Notes under the pieces: model-generated | Databases searched by the model: none | Seen by the model: only the letters and a program-made list of their open reading frames with translations | What the model was told of the DNA's origin: nothing | Assembly (NCBI RefSeq): GCF_026212465.1 | Contig: NC_080062.1 | Coordinates: 408,501 to 472,500, forward strand | Reading direction: 5' to 3' | DNA length: 64,000 nucleotides | Source of the DNA: Amaranthus tricolor | Lineage: Eukaryota > Streptophyta > Magnoliopsida > Caryophyllales > Amaranthaceae | In this document: piece after piece, positions 11,601 to 24,661 of the stretch | Layout: every line of letters begins with the position of its first letter | Numbering within the stretch: position 1 is the stretch's first letter | Made by a program: the position numbers and the translations under genes

Positions 11601-13862
11601 TTAATAATTATATTTATTATTTATTTTATTTTACTAAAACATTAAATATAAAAAAATAAAAGTAAAAGACTAGTATAGGGATGCCAAGTGCCAGTTTCTG
11701 CTAGCTGGAAACTTCAATAACTAAAGACCAAAAGCAAAAAAGGTGGCTACTGACTGCCACAGGTGGTTTATTATGTATTTTTGTTTAATGTATAGGTGTT
11801 CATTTGAATTGTCGGGTATAATTTTTGATTAGGAAGTTTGACTCGGTTTGATTGGATTTTGTGTTCATACCATTTCTTACATAATTGTAAATTGTTATTA
11901 AAATCGGATCAATCACATTTGATTACAAAGTCGAGTAAATTTCGAATTATCTATGGAAGGTTCTAAGCTGATGTTATCGAGTTGAGTGTGTCTCCTACAT
12001 CTTCCTACCCTTTTCTCTTTAAAGGCACTCTTATTAGATTTACAAGCAAGTTCATTCACCAAATTTTCTTAGAATGTTCTATATTGAGGACGGCTTTGCT
12101 GTATGATGGGTATCTAATATAAGTTGACAAAACAAAATCTACTACTTCTTCTGTTATTTTTTTTATCTCCCGACTTGAAATTTAAAAAGAAAATTAAGAT
12201 AAATAAAAATTATACATTAGATATTATTAGAGATAACTAAAATAATAGAAAGAATTAAAAAATTTTATTAATTAAAGTGTAAATATAATAATATTATTAA
12301 ATTTTATTAGTTAATTACATAATATCATTGTGTTAACTACATAAAGTTAGTTACATAAAATTAGGTAAATTACATTGGGTAATTAAAATAATATTTTTAT
12401 ATTTTATTAGTCAATTAAAATAAAATATTTCTAAATGTGAAGAATATTTTAAAATTTGAGATCAAAAGGAGTACATTATTAGTGGACAAAAAATGGAAGT
12501 CCAAAGAAAACACGCATCAAATTTTGTCACATTTCTGAACACGAACTGCAGAAAATCTGTCGGTGAGGAAGGAGGAGGGAAGATCATATGATTATTCCGC
12601 TTTTAATTTTGCAAAACCCATGAATACATATTCATATTTAATTCTAATTATGCCTACTTTAATCTGAATTGAACCACATATACATGTGTCCTTTTCAAAG
12701 TGGAGTATAAAAGTGACAAATAAAATATAAAGAAATTTATGTGGTAATACAAGTGAAAATTAAGTCCCAACCTCTTTAGAATACGCCCAACATTATTTGA
12801 TTCAAAACTATATAATATTGAGTTTTACCTTTTCTCTTCTCAAATATTTGATATATTATGGTTATTGGTACTATTTATCGTTCAAACTTATTTTATATAT
12901 TGCGGTTATTGTATAAGAAATAAATATAGTTAAATGAGATTTTGTTTAAATCGTCTAATTGCATACTTTCATAATATTAAGTTTTTATGGAGTAATTTTT
13001 AGATGAACATAGTTGAATATATAAATAATCAAAATACACATTAAATTGCATAAAAAGCTAAATGTAATATAATGGAACGAAAAAAGTATAATATGATATT
13101 AAATATATTACACAAAGAATGTAGTTGAAAGTTAAATTTAAAATGAGTTTCTTGCCCATTTTATTATAGTAAATCCAGAATTTGCCTTTTGAACTGACAT
13201 ATTAGAATGTTTTCGAGAATTATAAGTTGGTTTAGTGGTTGAAAGTTTTCTTAAGGATTCAATTCTCACCGCTTAAAAATAATCAATACGTCTCCTCTTT
13301 TGTTTATAAGGATTAACGACCCTTACCCAAAATCAAAAATATATGATTGTAACTTCATGATTTAGAGTTATAAATTTTATATATTTTGAATTTAGAATCT
13401 TCTCATTCTACAAAAGAATGTAGAAAACCAGAAAAAAAAAATGCATGAAAATCCATTAAATTTGCATCAGGAACATCAGAATTCCGAGCTAAAAAAGTAA
13501 AATAAACAAAAGAATTCCAAAACTTTGAGTGCCTTGTATATGCATGTTGAAGTCTACAACTTATAAAGATGGCAGACTAATTTTTCTATACATGTATTAA
13601 AATTATTAACTATGGTATAATCGCTATTATAATTATGTTCAAAATGTGCTGCGAATGCCTAAGAAAGCATAAAAGCATAATATTCGTTCTATGACTCGAA
13701 ATCACCCTTTTTTGTACTTAGCTTATACCTGTTGTTTGTCGAAAACGAGAGCAGGCCACTCGTGTGGCCGAGTATCGGTTTGATGATGCAAACGATACAT
13801 AAGTTGTGCATCAAAAGAGTATAGGAACATTCCATCGGCATGGTTAGAGATTAAGGAAGAAT
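8649..13862. other. Intergenic between BIM and the O-fucosyltransferase-like gene
   Basis: The first about 250-450 bases are probably BIM 3' UTR (AATAAA at 8887). The rest is AT-rich. It holds no convincing gene on either strand; the short open frames near 8.8-9.1 kb and 9.5 kb show no domain. A degenerate MITE-like pair of ends may lie at about 12135-12475. The interval ends at the 3' end of the minus-strand gene, so the two genes converge. Confidence 0.55.
8887..8892 (+). terminator. Candidate poly(A) signal of the BIM gene
   Basis: A canonical AATAAA lies 239 bases after the stop codon at 8646-8648. Plant poly(A) signals are loose, so this is only the best visible candidate. Confidence 0.4.
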
Positions 13863-16800
13863 TCACGCGATTTTTAATGCTTCATTTGGTTGTTGTTCCA
13901 AGCACTCGTACGGGTTGGAGTAGAAATAGTCTTCTTCTTTGGGTTTATTGGGAATCATAATTCGCGTATGTGGGGTTCCCATACGGTTAGCATGAGCTGC
14001 CTTAACAGCGGATGAGAACTCATCCCAACCCAATGATTTGGAGTTGTACGCATCGATTAATTCAACCAGAAGCTTTCTATCCAGAGTAATCGTCTTCTTG
14101 AAATCCATGTATCTGTAGAAAAACGGGATTAGAGTTCCATTGATCAATTATTCATTCACATCAGTCATGAAAGATGGACAAAACCATCCAATCTCGATGA
14201 TTATTGTTATCGACTTATCGATATACATTACAAAGAATACATTTAAACCCTCCCTATGTATATTAGGAATCTAACACAACAAAGCCATATGACACTGCCA
14301 AAGCCTTAATCCCCAAAAGATTGAGTCAGCTACATGAACCAACAAATCCGTTTTAGACTTCCAATGGTCGTCCACATGAATTTTTCTTCTCTAGGTGTAC
14401 TTTAAGAATATAGCACATTACCGACAATCATTTTCACCCCAACTCGATGGACACAATTTTTATCAATGCATCGTTAATTTTCCATTATGTTTTCTTAGTA
14501 ACTCATGCATTATGTCTTTATCAAACAACCGTACTAATACAAGTCAACACTTCTCAAACACATTCACAAGACAACAATAGATAGGAAAAGGCATGATAAT
14601 GCAGAAAAATATGAATTCTAAAGCAACGTAAGCTACCTCCGGTGGCCCTCCACAACTCTAGCCATATTCCCATCATAAGTAGGAACAAATATATCACTCT
14701 CCAACGAGACCAAATAGTCTAAAGCCGCCATCTGAGACGAGTGATTTTGGAAAAATCTTAAGTCTGAAGGTTCAAGTAGGGTCTCCTTCCTAACCTGTTC
14801 CATTGAAAATGTCAATAATTTTCCTCCTTAACCAACAAAATGAATCAATAATTAATCAATTAACACACAAAATCGACACTAACCAAATTCGGAAAAGCAG
14901 AAGCTAAGCTAGCCATTCTCCGTTTTCCCCCATATATTTCCCCGGAAGCAATGTAGATTTGAATACTTTGATCGATTCCTAGTGCCCTTAAGGTTAAGGC
15001 CGTTTCCTCGGGTGTCAACGGGCATAGCCCATCTCGTCGTTTAGCATCTGAGTCTATGATTTTTTCCTTCCACCAAGGGTAAGAATACCTATAAAGTATA
15101 ATTAAGCAAAGTATATATAACTATCAGGATTTATGACTATAAATTTGATATTTAGTATGTTTTTAACCGTTAAAAACTGTAATTTTCACCTCATTTCAGT
15201 AAGATTTTTGGCCTCAGCTGCAGTACACCCTTGAGTACACCCTGAGAAAGCTAACATGTCCATTTCGTATCGAAGATGAAGCACAAGAAACGGGCCCTTT
15301 TGCTTCAAGATATTCACAACCCTTCGCCCTAATTCTTCAATTTCCGGAGTGAATTTTAATGCTTGATAGTTCACCTTACATCTTAACTTTTGTATATCGA
15401 GTGGCAGCCCATTATTTGCAAGACGAGCATCGGTTTTATTCAGATGTACAACCTTATGTTTCAAAAACAACGGAAGAATCTGTTTTGACACGAAATAATT
15501 CGGTTGTTACTATCAAACAACATGTTTACATGACTTCAACAAACAAATTTCATTATCATAACTATCATACCCATTACGGAGTATATCCGGCTCATATAGC
15601 AAAATAACTCATTGAGCAATTTAAGCTTATTTTGATACATTTAGATAGTTGGGTAGTCAAACTAGCTAATGCTTATGTTCGGTAAATTAGCTGATTGAAA
15701 CAGCTTATAGTTATAAATAAGCTGTTTTTAAACAAGTTGTTAGCAGGGGTTCAAAATCAACCGGTCAAAACCCCATAAGCTATCAGCTATCAGTCGTTTG
15801 CCAAACACCCCATAACCAATAGGCCATACTAACAAGTTTCAACTAAGTTTGAATGATGTAAGTGATAAAACTAAGCTAACCTGATTCTGATAATAAGAAA
15901 GATCAGACCAACTAACTGGCGCCAGAGAGTATCCCTTGTTTTCTTCTACTCTTTGCTTCCATTTAGGAGGTAACTCTTTCAAAATCCGAACTTCGTCTCT
16001 CAATGACGTGATGAATTGATCAACATCAAAAATGTCTTGAAAATCACTAAAAGAAGATTAAAAAACACTTACTATTAAGTTTTATAGATATCAATAATCC
16101 CGTCTAGGCGAAAACTCAAAAATTACTTCAAAATATATACCTAGGATCCTTCCAAAATGATCTTTTATCCAATTCAGGGACAATAAGAGTGACATTCAGA
16201 TATCTGGCAATCGCAACCATATCACAAATCTGCAGAGAGTAAACTACACAGTTGGTAGGAGAAACTAGGAATTTTTAACTAGTGATAGCATACCAAATTT
16301 ACATTAGAGCTGGGTTTTTGGATCCGCAACAATACCAAAGCTTCAATCACGTAAACAGTTGTGTCGGTTACATTAACTAATATATCAGTTTTATTGGTCA
16401 TTCTAAAGTCGGGTTCACATGAACGAATATATCAGTTTCAATGGTGATACTAAAGTCGGGTTCACATGAACGAATATATGAGTTTAATGGTCATCCTAAA
16501 GTCGGGTTCACATGAACGAATATATCAGTTTCAATGGTCAACCAGAAATCGGGTTCTTGGATTGACAATGTCATAACCTTAATACAAGTCGGCTAAAGTT
16601 CCAATGACCTTCCTAAAGCCGGGCACTCGAATCGAAATGAAAATTTTTTTATACTAATAGAAAAAGATTAAATTTAAAATAACAAGGCCATAAATGTATA
16701 GTTCAACTCAAAATGATTAAAATCAAAGACTTACTGCTGCTCTCATTTGATTAAGGCCTCCATTACAGGATACCATAAGGTAACCATTGTTTGTATAAAC

Positions 16801-17686
16801 CCCTGAATCATAATTGCATTTCAAATTAGTCAGCCCTAAAATGTTCCCCAAAATTGATCAGAAACACATGATCAAACAAACAAAAGTTATTAAATTACAC
16901 ACAATTTTAATCAAAAACTCACAATTAATTCAATTTCATCAAAAAAAAAAACTATAATAGGGAGAAAATAAGAGGGGTTTGGGATTTTATTTTGAATACT
17001 AAAATAGGGGTCAAAATCTTAGATTCTAACACATGGGCAATAATAGAAACCATACAAATGGAAATAAAAACCAATAATCTTCCACAGTATTACAAAATTA
17101 CACCAAAAAAAACTGAATTTCACCATATAAACAAGCAACAAATTGTATTCAACTGCCAAAAAAAACACCCTTTTCCTTAAACAAACAAAAAATTCATAAA
17201 TTTTCACTTACAGAAAATCAAATCCAACAAAAAAACACCCATAACCCTTAAAATAATCATAAAAACACATCAAAAAAAAAACTTACTTTTTGGAGGAAGA
17301 GCAATCTTGGGAAGCATAGGTAACTTCTCAACATTCATATGTAAATTAAAGGCATTATTTTTCAAAGAATAAGGCCAACTTTTCATCAAATTTGGTCTCC
17401 AAAAGTTACCCATTGTTGTAATATGTAGCAAAATCACCCAAAACAGAATGGTAGTTCCAACTCTAATCATCCATTGCTTAGCTTTTCTAGATCGAATACC
17501 TCTCAATTTATCCAATTTTGATGAATCATTAAATATTTTCTCCAATTTTATATCCATTTTCCATTCTTTTTCTCCACCATTAACAACCTTTCTCTCCCTT
17601 ATGAGCTCATTTGAAGATTCTTCCACTTTACACATTATACAGCTAAATTCTGGTAATTTCTGCTTCTTTTCAACAATACCCACCAT
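13863..17686 (-). CDS. O-fucosyltransferase family protein (plant GT106-type)
   Basis: Eight exons on the minus strand join in frame: 17287-17686, 16735-16802, 16141-16229, 15881-16046, 15190-15479, 14884-15088, 14637-14794 and 13863-14112. They total 1,626 nt (541 residues plus stop), usual for the family. The short cytosolic N-terminus is followed by one membrane segment at about residues 74-92 ([19 protein letters not shown]), giving a type II Golgi topology. The luminal GDP-fucose protein O-fucosyltransferase-like domain starts with [19 protein letters not shown]. It includes [15 protein letters not shown], then [15 protein letters not shown] at about 306-321, whose Arg is the expected nucleotide-sugar contact. 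Later come [18 protein letters not shown] and [20 protein letters not shown] near the C-terminus. Plant members include rhamnosyltransferases of rhamnogalacturonan I and protein O-fucosyltransferases, so the actual donor and acceptor cannot be read from sequence. All borders are GT...AG, and nothing suggests decay. Confidence 0.93.
15603..15830 (-). repeat. Transposon-like repeat in an intron of the O-fucosyltransferase gene
   Basis: Read on the minus strand, it starts GGGGTGTTTGGCAAACGAC and continues with nested CTGATAGCTGATAGCTTATG copies and the palindrome-prone AGCTTATTTATAACTATAAG. Openings of the form GGGTGTTTGGC are common in plant MITE-like repeats. No clear target duplication is seen. 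It fills most of the intron between exons 4 and 5 (15480-15880). Confidence 0.5.
16377..16560. repeat. 47-bp minisatellite, four units, in an intron
   Basis: The unit contains AATATATCAGTTT, a GGTCAT-like step and AAAGTCGGGTTCACATGAAC. The string GAACGAATAT begins at 16421, 16468 and 16514, so the period is 46-47 bases. The fourth unit diverges (GAAATCGGGTTC). It lies in the intron between exons 2 and 3 of the minus-strand glycosyltransferase gene, well away from the splice sites. Confidence 0.85.
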
Positions 17687-18204
17687 TTATTTTTCAGCCA
17701 AAATAGGAAAGTTTTGATCTTTCCCGCTCATTCACAATCTGAAGTCAAAATCTTCAAGAAAAATTACTGAAGTAACTTTAAGAAATGCCCAGGAAAATTG
17801 AAGCAAAATTATTTAATAATTTAACTGAAATCAATGAATATACCTTGAAATTCCCACAAAAAAATAGTTATTTTATTAAAAAAAAAAAAAGATTTAAATT
17901 TGCTGAAAATTCCCACTTCAATGACAATTTGCTAAAATTCAAGCAAAAATTATTAATTGTTAGCAGAAATTTAAAGTAAACCCTTTATTAAAAACAAAAA
18001 ATTCTTTGAAATTCCACCAAATAAGTTGGTAAAAGTTTAACAATAATTTTCACTACTACCAAACAAAAACAATGTACTTAAAATAATATGAAAATCCCAG
18101 AAAATTCTCCCGGAAAAGTGTAGAGAGGGAAAATCTTGAAGGATTTTTAGAGAGAAAAAGAATTTGTTTGGAGAGAGCAAAGAAAGAAAACGAGAAGGTA
18201 AGAT

Positions 18205-18212
18205 GTATTTAT
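18205..18212 (-). promoter_or_regulatory. Possible TATA element of the O-fucosyltransferase-like gene
   Basis: On the minus strand ATAAATAC is followed by a CT-rich stretch (CTCGTTTTCTTTCTTTGCTC) around 18175-18195, typical of plant core promoters and 5' leaders. This would imply a leader of about 480 bases before the ATG at 17686. The assignment is inferred from composition only. Confidence 0.35.
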
Positions 18213-18219
18213 GTAGCGA

Positions 18220-20016
18220 TGAACAGTGAATGCATAGAAGAAAGCCTATAATTACGGCGTCGGTGATAGATTATTATTTTAATTAATTGAAAAGGAAATA
18301 TAATAATTGTAATAATAATTATTAATCATCATAAGAGATTAGTATGTTTTCCTAATTAGAAGGAATGAAGGATTAGTAAGGTAAGCCATGTAAAAGTATA
18401 ATTTAAGTGTTTAAGAAGGGATATAATTGTCATAATTTTAATAGTCATATCTTTAAAATTAGAAATAATTATGATAATATTTGTATGTAGTACCTTTAAT
18501 TCATATCAATTGTTCCACTTGGATTTCTATGTCTATTTGATATATAAATTTCATTTCAAATATTTCTATATAATTAAAAATTATAAAAAAACTAATGTTA
18601 ATAAATTAATATTGACACGAATTAAATAATATTTCACTTGATTATATTATAACTGCTAAATTGATAATAAAATATAAATTAAAAGTGATTAATAAATAGT
18701 GCCAAAAAAATCAAACGGGACAATAGATTTTGAATTGGAGGAAGTATATGATATGATAATTTAGAAAAAAAATTTGTAAATTATGAAAATACTATTGTTA
18801 CTCTTTTTTAAAAAAAACGAAAATACTATTGTTACTTTGTTAGCATGACATTAATCGGTGTATATTAATTCTCTTTAATTTTAGTAAATCATTTAACATA
18901 GATATAGTGAACTCATCAGTAGTTATATGATATATTTAATAGTAGAATTTGTTAATAAGAATGATGATGACATCATCATCACATTTTAAGAGCCAAAGTT
19001 TAAGACAAAATGATATTAAAAAAAAGATGATATTAGAGTCTTTTGTTATATTCATGAAGTATTTATAGATTATAGATGCTTTTTATATTAAAAGAAAGAT
19101 AAAAATGACTTTTTTAAAATCCTATTTAATCAATATTATTAATTATCATGATAGATTAATAGTTTTTCTAATTTGAAGGATTAGTAAGGTAAGTCATTTA
19201 ATAGTATAACTAAGTGTTTAGGAAGGAATATTATTGTGATGATTTTAATAACCATATCTATAAAATTAGATATAACGCTTTTTATAAAAAGTATAGTTTT
19301 TTTTTTTATATATAATTCCTAAATTGCAAACTTGTAGAGTATAATTGATTTTCATTATTGTTTTGGGCGCAATAACTGTGCTATTAACACTGATTTATTA
19401 TAGGAAAACAATTATCTATAATAAATACAGTATATATTATTGCTATAATCAATAATAAAGAAAATTATTGATAATGAATAAAGTATATACTATAGCTATA
19501 ATCAATAATTAATAAAATATATTGATCGAAATAGCTAGTGAAAGTTAATCAAATATTTTCTTAGTTGAACCACGTATCATTTTCTGGTAATATAGTATTA
19601 AATTCGATTTTTTCTAGTCTTTATTTTCCCAATTTATCATGTAGTATAAAAAAATAGATAACAGTTTTTGTATGGAAATCAAAGTTGTAATACAATACTA
19701 TACATATGTGGGTATTTTTTTTTTATTGATTTAGTTAAAATTTCAAAAGATTTAATCTGAATTTATTTAATGTTCAGTAAAATTGTGTTTTAGACTTTTA
19801 GCTTTATTAAACTATTAGTACTCCTAATAACTACTCAAATTGCTATATGTTAAACACGTTCTTATGAATATTATATTGCTCTTAAATTAGATTGAATTCT
19901 ATTAAGTTAGGTGATACTATATGAGCTAGATAAATTAATATACCCTTTTGGCCTTTTGGATAGGTTTGATAAAGAGTGAAAAATATATATTTTTCTTTTA
20001 GATTACCAGTAAAAAT
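18220..20016. other. Intergenic, AT-rich
   Basis: No gene on either strand. It contains one MITE-like unit (18488-18750) and duplicated short motifs; a segment near 18345-18480 recurs, diverged, near 19150-19275 (TAGTAAGGTAAG, AAGTGTTTA, GGAATAT-like). Otherwise low-complexity A/T. Confidence 0.5.
18488..18750. mobile_element. Degenerate MITE
   Basis: The left end TAGTACCTTTAATTCATATC pairs in reverse complement with the right end (CATATACTTCCTCCAATTC when inverted). The similarity continues through ATTGTTCC / ATTGTCCC for about 45 bases. Length of about 265 bases and CTCC-containing ends fit a Stowaway-like MITE. The ends are mutated, so borders are approximate. Confidence 0.5.
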
Positions 20017-20680
20017 AAGGAAATTTCACATGATAACATTTAGTTTTCATGAAACGCCAGTGGTAATACTTTTATAAGATTTTTACACATGATAGCATTC
20101 AGTTTATGCACTATCTAACTGCCGTAGTATTTTCTGTTAAATTCTTGTTAATTTCCGTTTAATTCATCATTTTATAAGATTTTTTACATGGTAGCATCCA
20201 GTTTTTGCTTTCAAATGTTTGATTCACCAATTTATCGTTTAAGTCACCAATTAATTTATTAACGTTCTTAAATGTTGTAACAATTAAGTGGATATGTATT
20301 AGTACTTGGAATGCATCTTTTGAGCTTATTAAATGCTTTTTTGAATTATTTATTAGTGTTTGTAATGCACCTTTTGAACTTTATAATGCCATTAATTTGA
20401 ATAAAAATAAAATTGTTATAACATTTAAGGGCATTGATAAATTAATCGGTGAATTAAACGTTAATATGGTGAATTAACATTTGAGAGCAAAAAAAGGATG
20501 CTACCATGTGAAAAAATCTTACACAATGATGAATCAAATAGAAATTAACAAAAATTTAACGGAAAATGCTACAACAGTTAAATAGTGTATAAACTGGATG
20601 CTATTATGTAAAAAAATCTTACAAAAGTGCTACCACTAGCGTTTTATGAAACCTAAATGTTACCATGTGGAATTTTCCTT
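20017..20680. mobile_element. 664-bp foldback, Mutator-like non-autonomous element
   Basis: The two halves are long inverted repeats. AAGGAAATTTCACATG at the left matches the inverse of CATGTGGAATTTTCCTT at the right. Pairing continues through TTTCATGAAACGCCAGTGGTA, the CTGCCGTAGTATTTTCTGTT segment and the TTCACCAATTTAT block, about 270 bases per arm around a roughly 110-base loop (20290-20395). The same arm sequence bounds the element at 23907-25830, so the two are family members. No clear 9-bp target duplication is visible. It has no coding capacity. Confidence 0.85.
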
Positions 20681-22640
20681 GAATATACTATATTGTGAGA
20701 AAAAAATTCATTTTTAGTAGAAAACTCAAAAAAAAAAGAGCAATAATTTTTTTTAAAAAAAAATATATTTACTATATTAGTTCGTCGGTTCCTAATAGAA
20801 GCTTTAAATATTCAATGATTTATTTTATTTTTATATATTGTTAAAATGGAAACTAAAAACATACAAAAGAATTAATAAAAAGGTATGAATGGTCCAGTGC
20901 TTTCATATATATGGGCTAAATAAAATGAATGAAATCAAAAGTTGGTCACTGACAGTGCCTGGCATCATTCATCACTAATTCACTGCTTGTGGCCGGGAGG
21001 ATTCTTCATGCTATTTAAAGCTAATAAAGTCTAGTTCTGTTTCTGTCTAATGTATAGCCAATTTATAAAAAACTAATTTTGAAATTTCTAAAATACATGG
21101 AGTTTGATAACATTAACATGAAATAATATAGAAATATATAATTTTTTTTAAAAATATATAATTATATGAAGTATTATCGAAATCAAAATTACATTCTCAT
21201 ATTTTTAATAAAATATAATAATTACTATAAAATATTTATAACAACGTCATAACAACCGATTGAATAAATAACTATTAACTATATATATTGGGAGGCTAGT
21301 ATGGGTGTCATTGCATTTAAAATGAAAAATAATGAATTTTAATCAATCAATTAATTTAGGATTATTTATATAATTTTTCAAAAGTTAGATGTTGAAACTT
21401 TTAATGTGAAAGAGAATTTTAAGTTTCTTTTTATTCATTTAGAAAAAGATTTCTTTTTATTATCTTTTGATAAAATTTCAGATTTTAAAAATATCGATGT
21501 TCATCATAAAACTTTTAATTATTGAAATTAATATTGTTTTCTAAATTAATTTGTCATGTAATCAATAAACGATCAATAAGATTATTCCGTTTGTCGGAGC
21601 TCTACTAGTTGACATTAAAAAAATTCAACTATTTTATCATATTTTATGAATTGCCTTAGCTTTTTATTATATTGTATGAATTGTCTAAACTCTAATAAGC
21701 TTACATCGAAAATTTTCCAACTCTATTATTATATTGTATGATTTCTATTAAAATTTAAAATTTAATTCATATGAAAAAATATTAACAATAGAGTTATTTC
21801 AATACAAACACAAAAATGAGTTTTCATTTTATGTTGTTATAATATGAAGTACTTCTGCACCACACAACTCACTTCTCACTATTCACGAATGATGATTATA
21901 AATTTGCTATCGATAATTACACATTAAACACACTAATTAATTAATCTTATTAATAAGTACTCCATTAATATTTTATAATAAAACTTATTGGAGTATTATA
22001 TATAATTTATAATTTAAATCAATGAGACTAATTAATTTAGAAATATATTAGTTTTTTTTCCAATATGTAGAGCCACAATATAGATATTTTGTAGGTAAGA
22101 CGTGTCCCAATTATTAATATAAATCTTTGAATTTGAATAAAATGGAAACATATAACATTATTTCTTCACCTAGAAAATAGTACAATGGGGTCATGTATCC
22201 TAAATGCATAAGTTGCATTTATATTTGAAAAGACAAATGGAGGTAGCATCGTAGATTTGTAGGTCATTCCCCGTGTTAACAAGAATTATCATAGGCCAAA
22301 ATCTTATTTTCTCTACCTTATAATAAAAAAAAAAGAAATAAAGGAATTATAATTGTTTTAACAATTATAATTCGATATGATTACTGTATATTGTTATTGA
22401 TAGAATAATGTAATCATATTAGGCAGTAGACACTAACCATTAGCTTAACGTTTTAGTAATTGAATTTGTAATTTAACATATAAAAACTGAGATGATTATC
22501 TTAGCATGGGTTAGAATTGTATTTAGTCAGCTAGTTAATCTTTTGTAGAAGGTGTGATGGAACATAAAATTTATTAGCTTGAATATAAAGTTAAGTATTA
22601 TCGTTTCGCAAATTAATACAATTCTTAAATTTACTTAAAT
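20681..22640. other. Intergenic, no gene seen
   Basis: Extremely AT-rich sequence. I find no coding exon, RNA gene or paired transposon ends here. Confidence 0.5.
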
Positions 22641-22645
22641 GGTCA

Positions 22646-22840
22646 CTTAGGATGCGTTTTGCAAATGACTTATTGGTGTTTTCGTTGTGTTTAAGCTTTT
22701 TGCTTTATAATAGGTAAAATAGATCAAAAAAATATTCATGAAGTGTTTGCTAAACCAAGTTAAAAAGTTTTCTTTCAAACTAAAACCAAAAGCTACACTA
22801 TGAACAACTTTTACATTGATTTTTATTTTTTTATTCACTT
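22646..22840 (+). repeat. MITE-like repeat, one end only
   Basis: Opens AGGATGCGTTTTGCAAATGA and continues with TTTAAGCTTTTTGCTTTATA and AACCAAGTTAAAAAG, a style shared by plant elements beginning GGGTGTTTGGC (compare 15603-15830 on the other strand). The far end is not clear. Confidence 0.35.
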
Positions 22841-22904
22841 TAGTTAAGCTAAATAAGGTATACTAATTTTATCTTTTTTATAGGGTAAAATAATTCTAAA
22901 AATG

Positions 22905-23100
22905 ACTTCAACCACTAATCATCATCATCATCCTACCCATTATATCCCGCTCATAAAAACTAAGGTCAGGGTCTGAGGAGGGAAAGACGACGGCAACTCA
23001 TACCCGTAAAGGAGAGTGCAGCCAAAGGAGTCCCCCGGCTCAATGAAGATAAAGAGACGTGATTACACGTGAAAGATAACTTAAAGGCCTATAAAAAATA
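22905..23100 (+). repeat. SINE-like element, plus strand
   Basis: Begins with CATCATCATCATCCTACCCA, then TATCCCGCTCAT, GGTCAGGGTCTGAGGAGGG, CATACCCGTAAAGGAGAG and GTGCAGCC. The same ordered blocks occur in a minus-strand copy at 56690-56905, where the copy ends in an A-rich/AAT tail. GC content is well above the surroundings. No open frame or terminal repeats. Confidence 0.65.
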
Positions 23101-23689
23101 ACCACTACAAAAGAAAACAGAGCGCTAATAGAAAGGAGACGTTAAAAGCAGAAAGTTAAGGACACTAAAAAGGTAAACTAAGAGTTGGGAGCATATACAT
23201 ATAGTTGGGAGCTTCTTGTAAGTGAGATACTGTTTTTCTGTGAGACAATTTTAAATGAGGAGCCCGTATTCTCATAATATATATTAGATGAGTTGTTTAA
23301 CTTAAATATAAGAGTGTTTTTCACTAATACTATCTCGTTCAAAGGAAAGCAAGTCTTCCTTTGTCCTTTCTAATCGATTTGACTTATTCTTTTTAATTAT
23401 TAACAATCTGTAAAACTAATCAACAAATAATCTGCTATATTTTCTTCAACTACCTTTCATTAATATATCTTTGTACTTTGTAGAAGACGTCCAATAAATT
23501 CTTTTAAGAGAACCGTGTTTTTTGTGTCAAGAAATTAGTTATATGAAATGTTTAAGCCGATAGTTGAGGCTTTAAAATATATTTTATATATTAGCATGTC
23601 TTTTTAAATGAAAGCTCTTTGGACTATAAGAGTACGTGGATACAAATAGACTCGTCTTCTTATACCTGGTGTGAAATATTGAACTTTAA

Positions 23690-23800
23690 GTCAGAAGCGA
23701 ATAAGATTTAAACCCATGATCTCTTGTCACTTTGGCGCTGATGCCATATCAAGAAACCAACTCAACCAAAAGCTAAGTTGATCATTAAGGCCTCATGATA
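23690..23800 (-). repeat. tRNA-related SINE head or similar repeat
   Basis: On the minus strand, GGTTGAGTTGGTTTCTTGAT then ATGGCATCAGCGCC resembles a pol III box A region. GGGTTTAAATC about 30 bases later resembles box B (GGTTCGAATC). It cannot fold as a functional tRNA by eye. This arrangement is common in plant tRNA-derived repeats. Confidence 0.45.
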
Positions 23801-24436
23801 TGTTTTAATTTATACTATTATAGGTTCATTTGGAGCATACACCATTTTATCTCAAGTAAGGTTTTATATTCTATTCTCATTACCCCACTATACCAAAAAA
23901 AAAATGGGAAATTTCATATGGTAATATCCAATTTTAATGAAATGTCAATGGTAGCACTTTTTTAAGAAAATTCCACATGGTAGCATCCAGTTAATGCACA
24001 AACTAATTGCCGTAGCATTTTCTGTTAAGTTTTTGTTAAATTCAGTTTAATTCATCATTTTGTAAGTTTTTTCCACATGGTAGCATCCAGTTTTTGTTTA
24101 ATTCACCAATTTAATGTTTAATTCACCGTTTAATTCATTAACGCCCATAAATGTTGTAATAATTTTGTTTTCATTCAAATTGTTGGCATTATAAAGTTCA
24201 AAAGGTAAATAGCCAAGCACTAATAATTAAATAATTCAAACGATGTATTTTATAAGGTCAAAAGGTGCATTTCAATAGTTCAAAAGGTGTCTTCTAAGCA
24301 CTAATACATATTTACTTAATTAGCACTAATACATATTTACTTCAAGCACTAGTAAATATGGTCAAAGTTCAATAACTACTATTATCAAAGTTCAAAGTTG
24401 CATATCTAGCATTAAGATGTATTTACATAACTATAT

Positions 24437-24661
24437 TTAGGATGCTTTTGAAGATGACGGCGTAGAAGTCGTCTTTTTACCCTTCTTTTGCTTAGCCGTC
24501 AATCCACCCTTTACATTGTGTCCAAACTCCTTGCATCTACTACACTTCACAGTCTTAGAACTTTTCCCCTTTCGTTCTTCGTCTGCATCCCTCTTTCTGT
24601 TCTTTGCAGGTTTTTCAATTGCTCTCTTCATCACTGGTGGCTTAATTAGCGAGAACTGCAT
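24437..24661 (-). pseudogene. Fragment of a Mutator-type transposase C-terminus (broken zinc knuckle)
   Basis: A 74-residue open frame contains KTVKCSRCKEFGHNVKGG in a Lys/Arg-rich context followed by a Ser/Thr tail. It matches the CCHC knuckle (C-x2-C-x4-H-x4-C) typical of plant MULE transposases, except that the fourth ligand Cys is replaced by Gly. No DDE catalytic core or SWIM domain is present nearby. It is a non-functional remnant inside the element at 23907-25830. Confidence 0.7.

Noticed and set aside
12135..12475. Possible MITE with CTTCTTCTGTT and AAAAGGAGTAC ends
   Set aside because: Pairing of the ends is weak and no target duplication was found.
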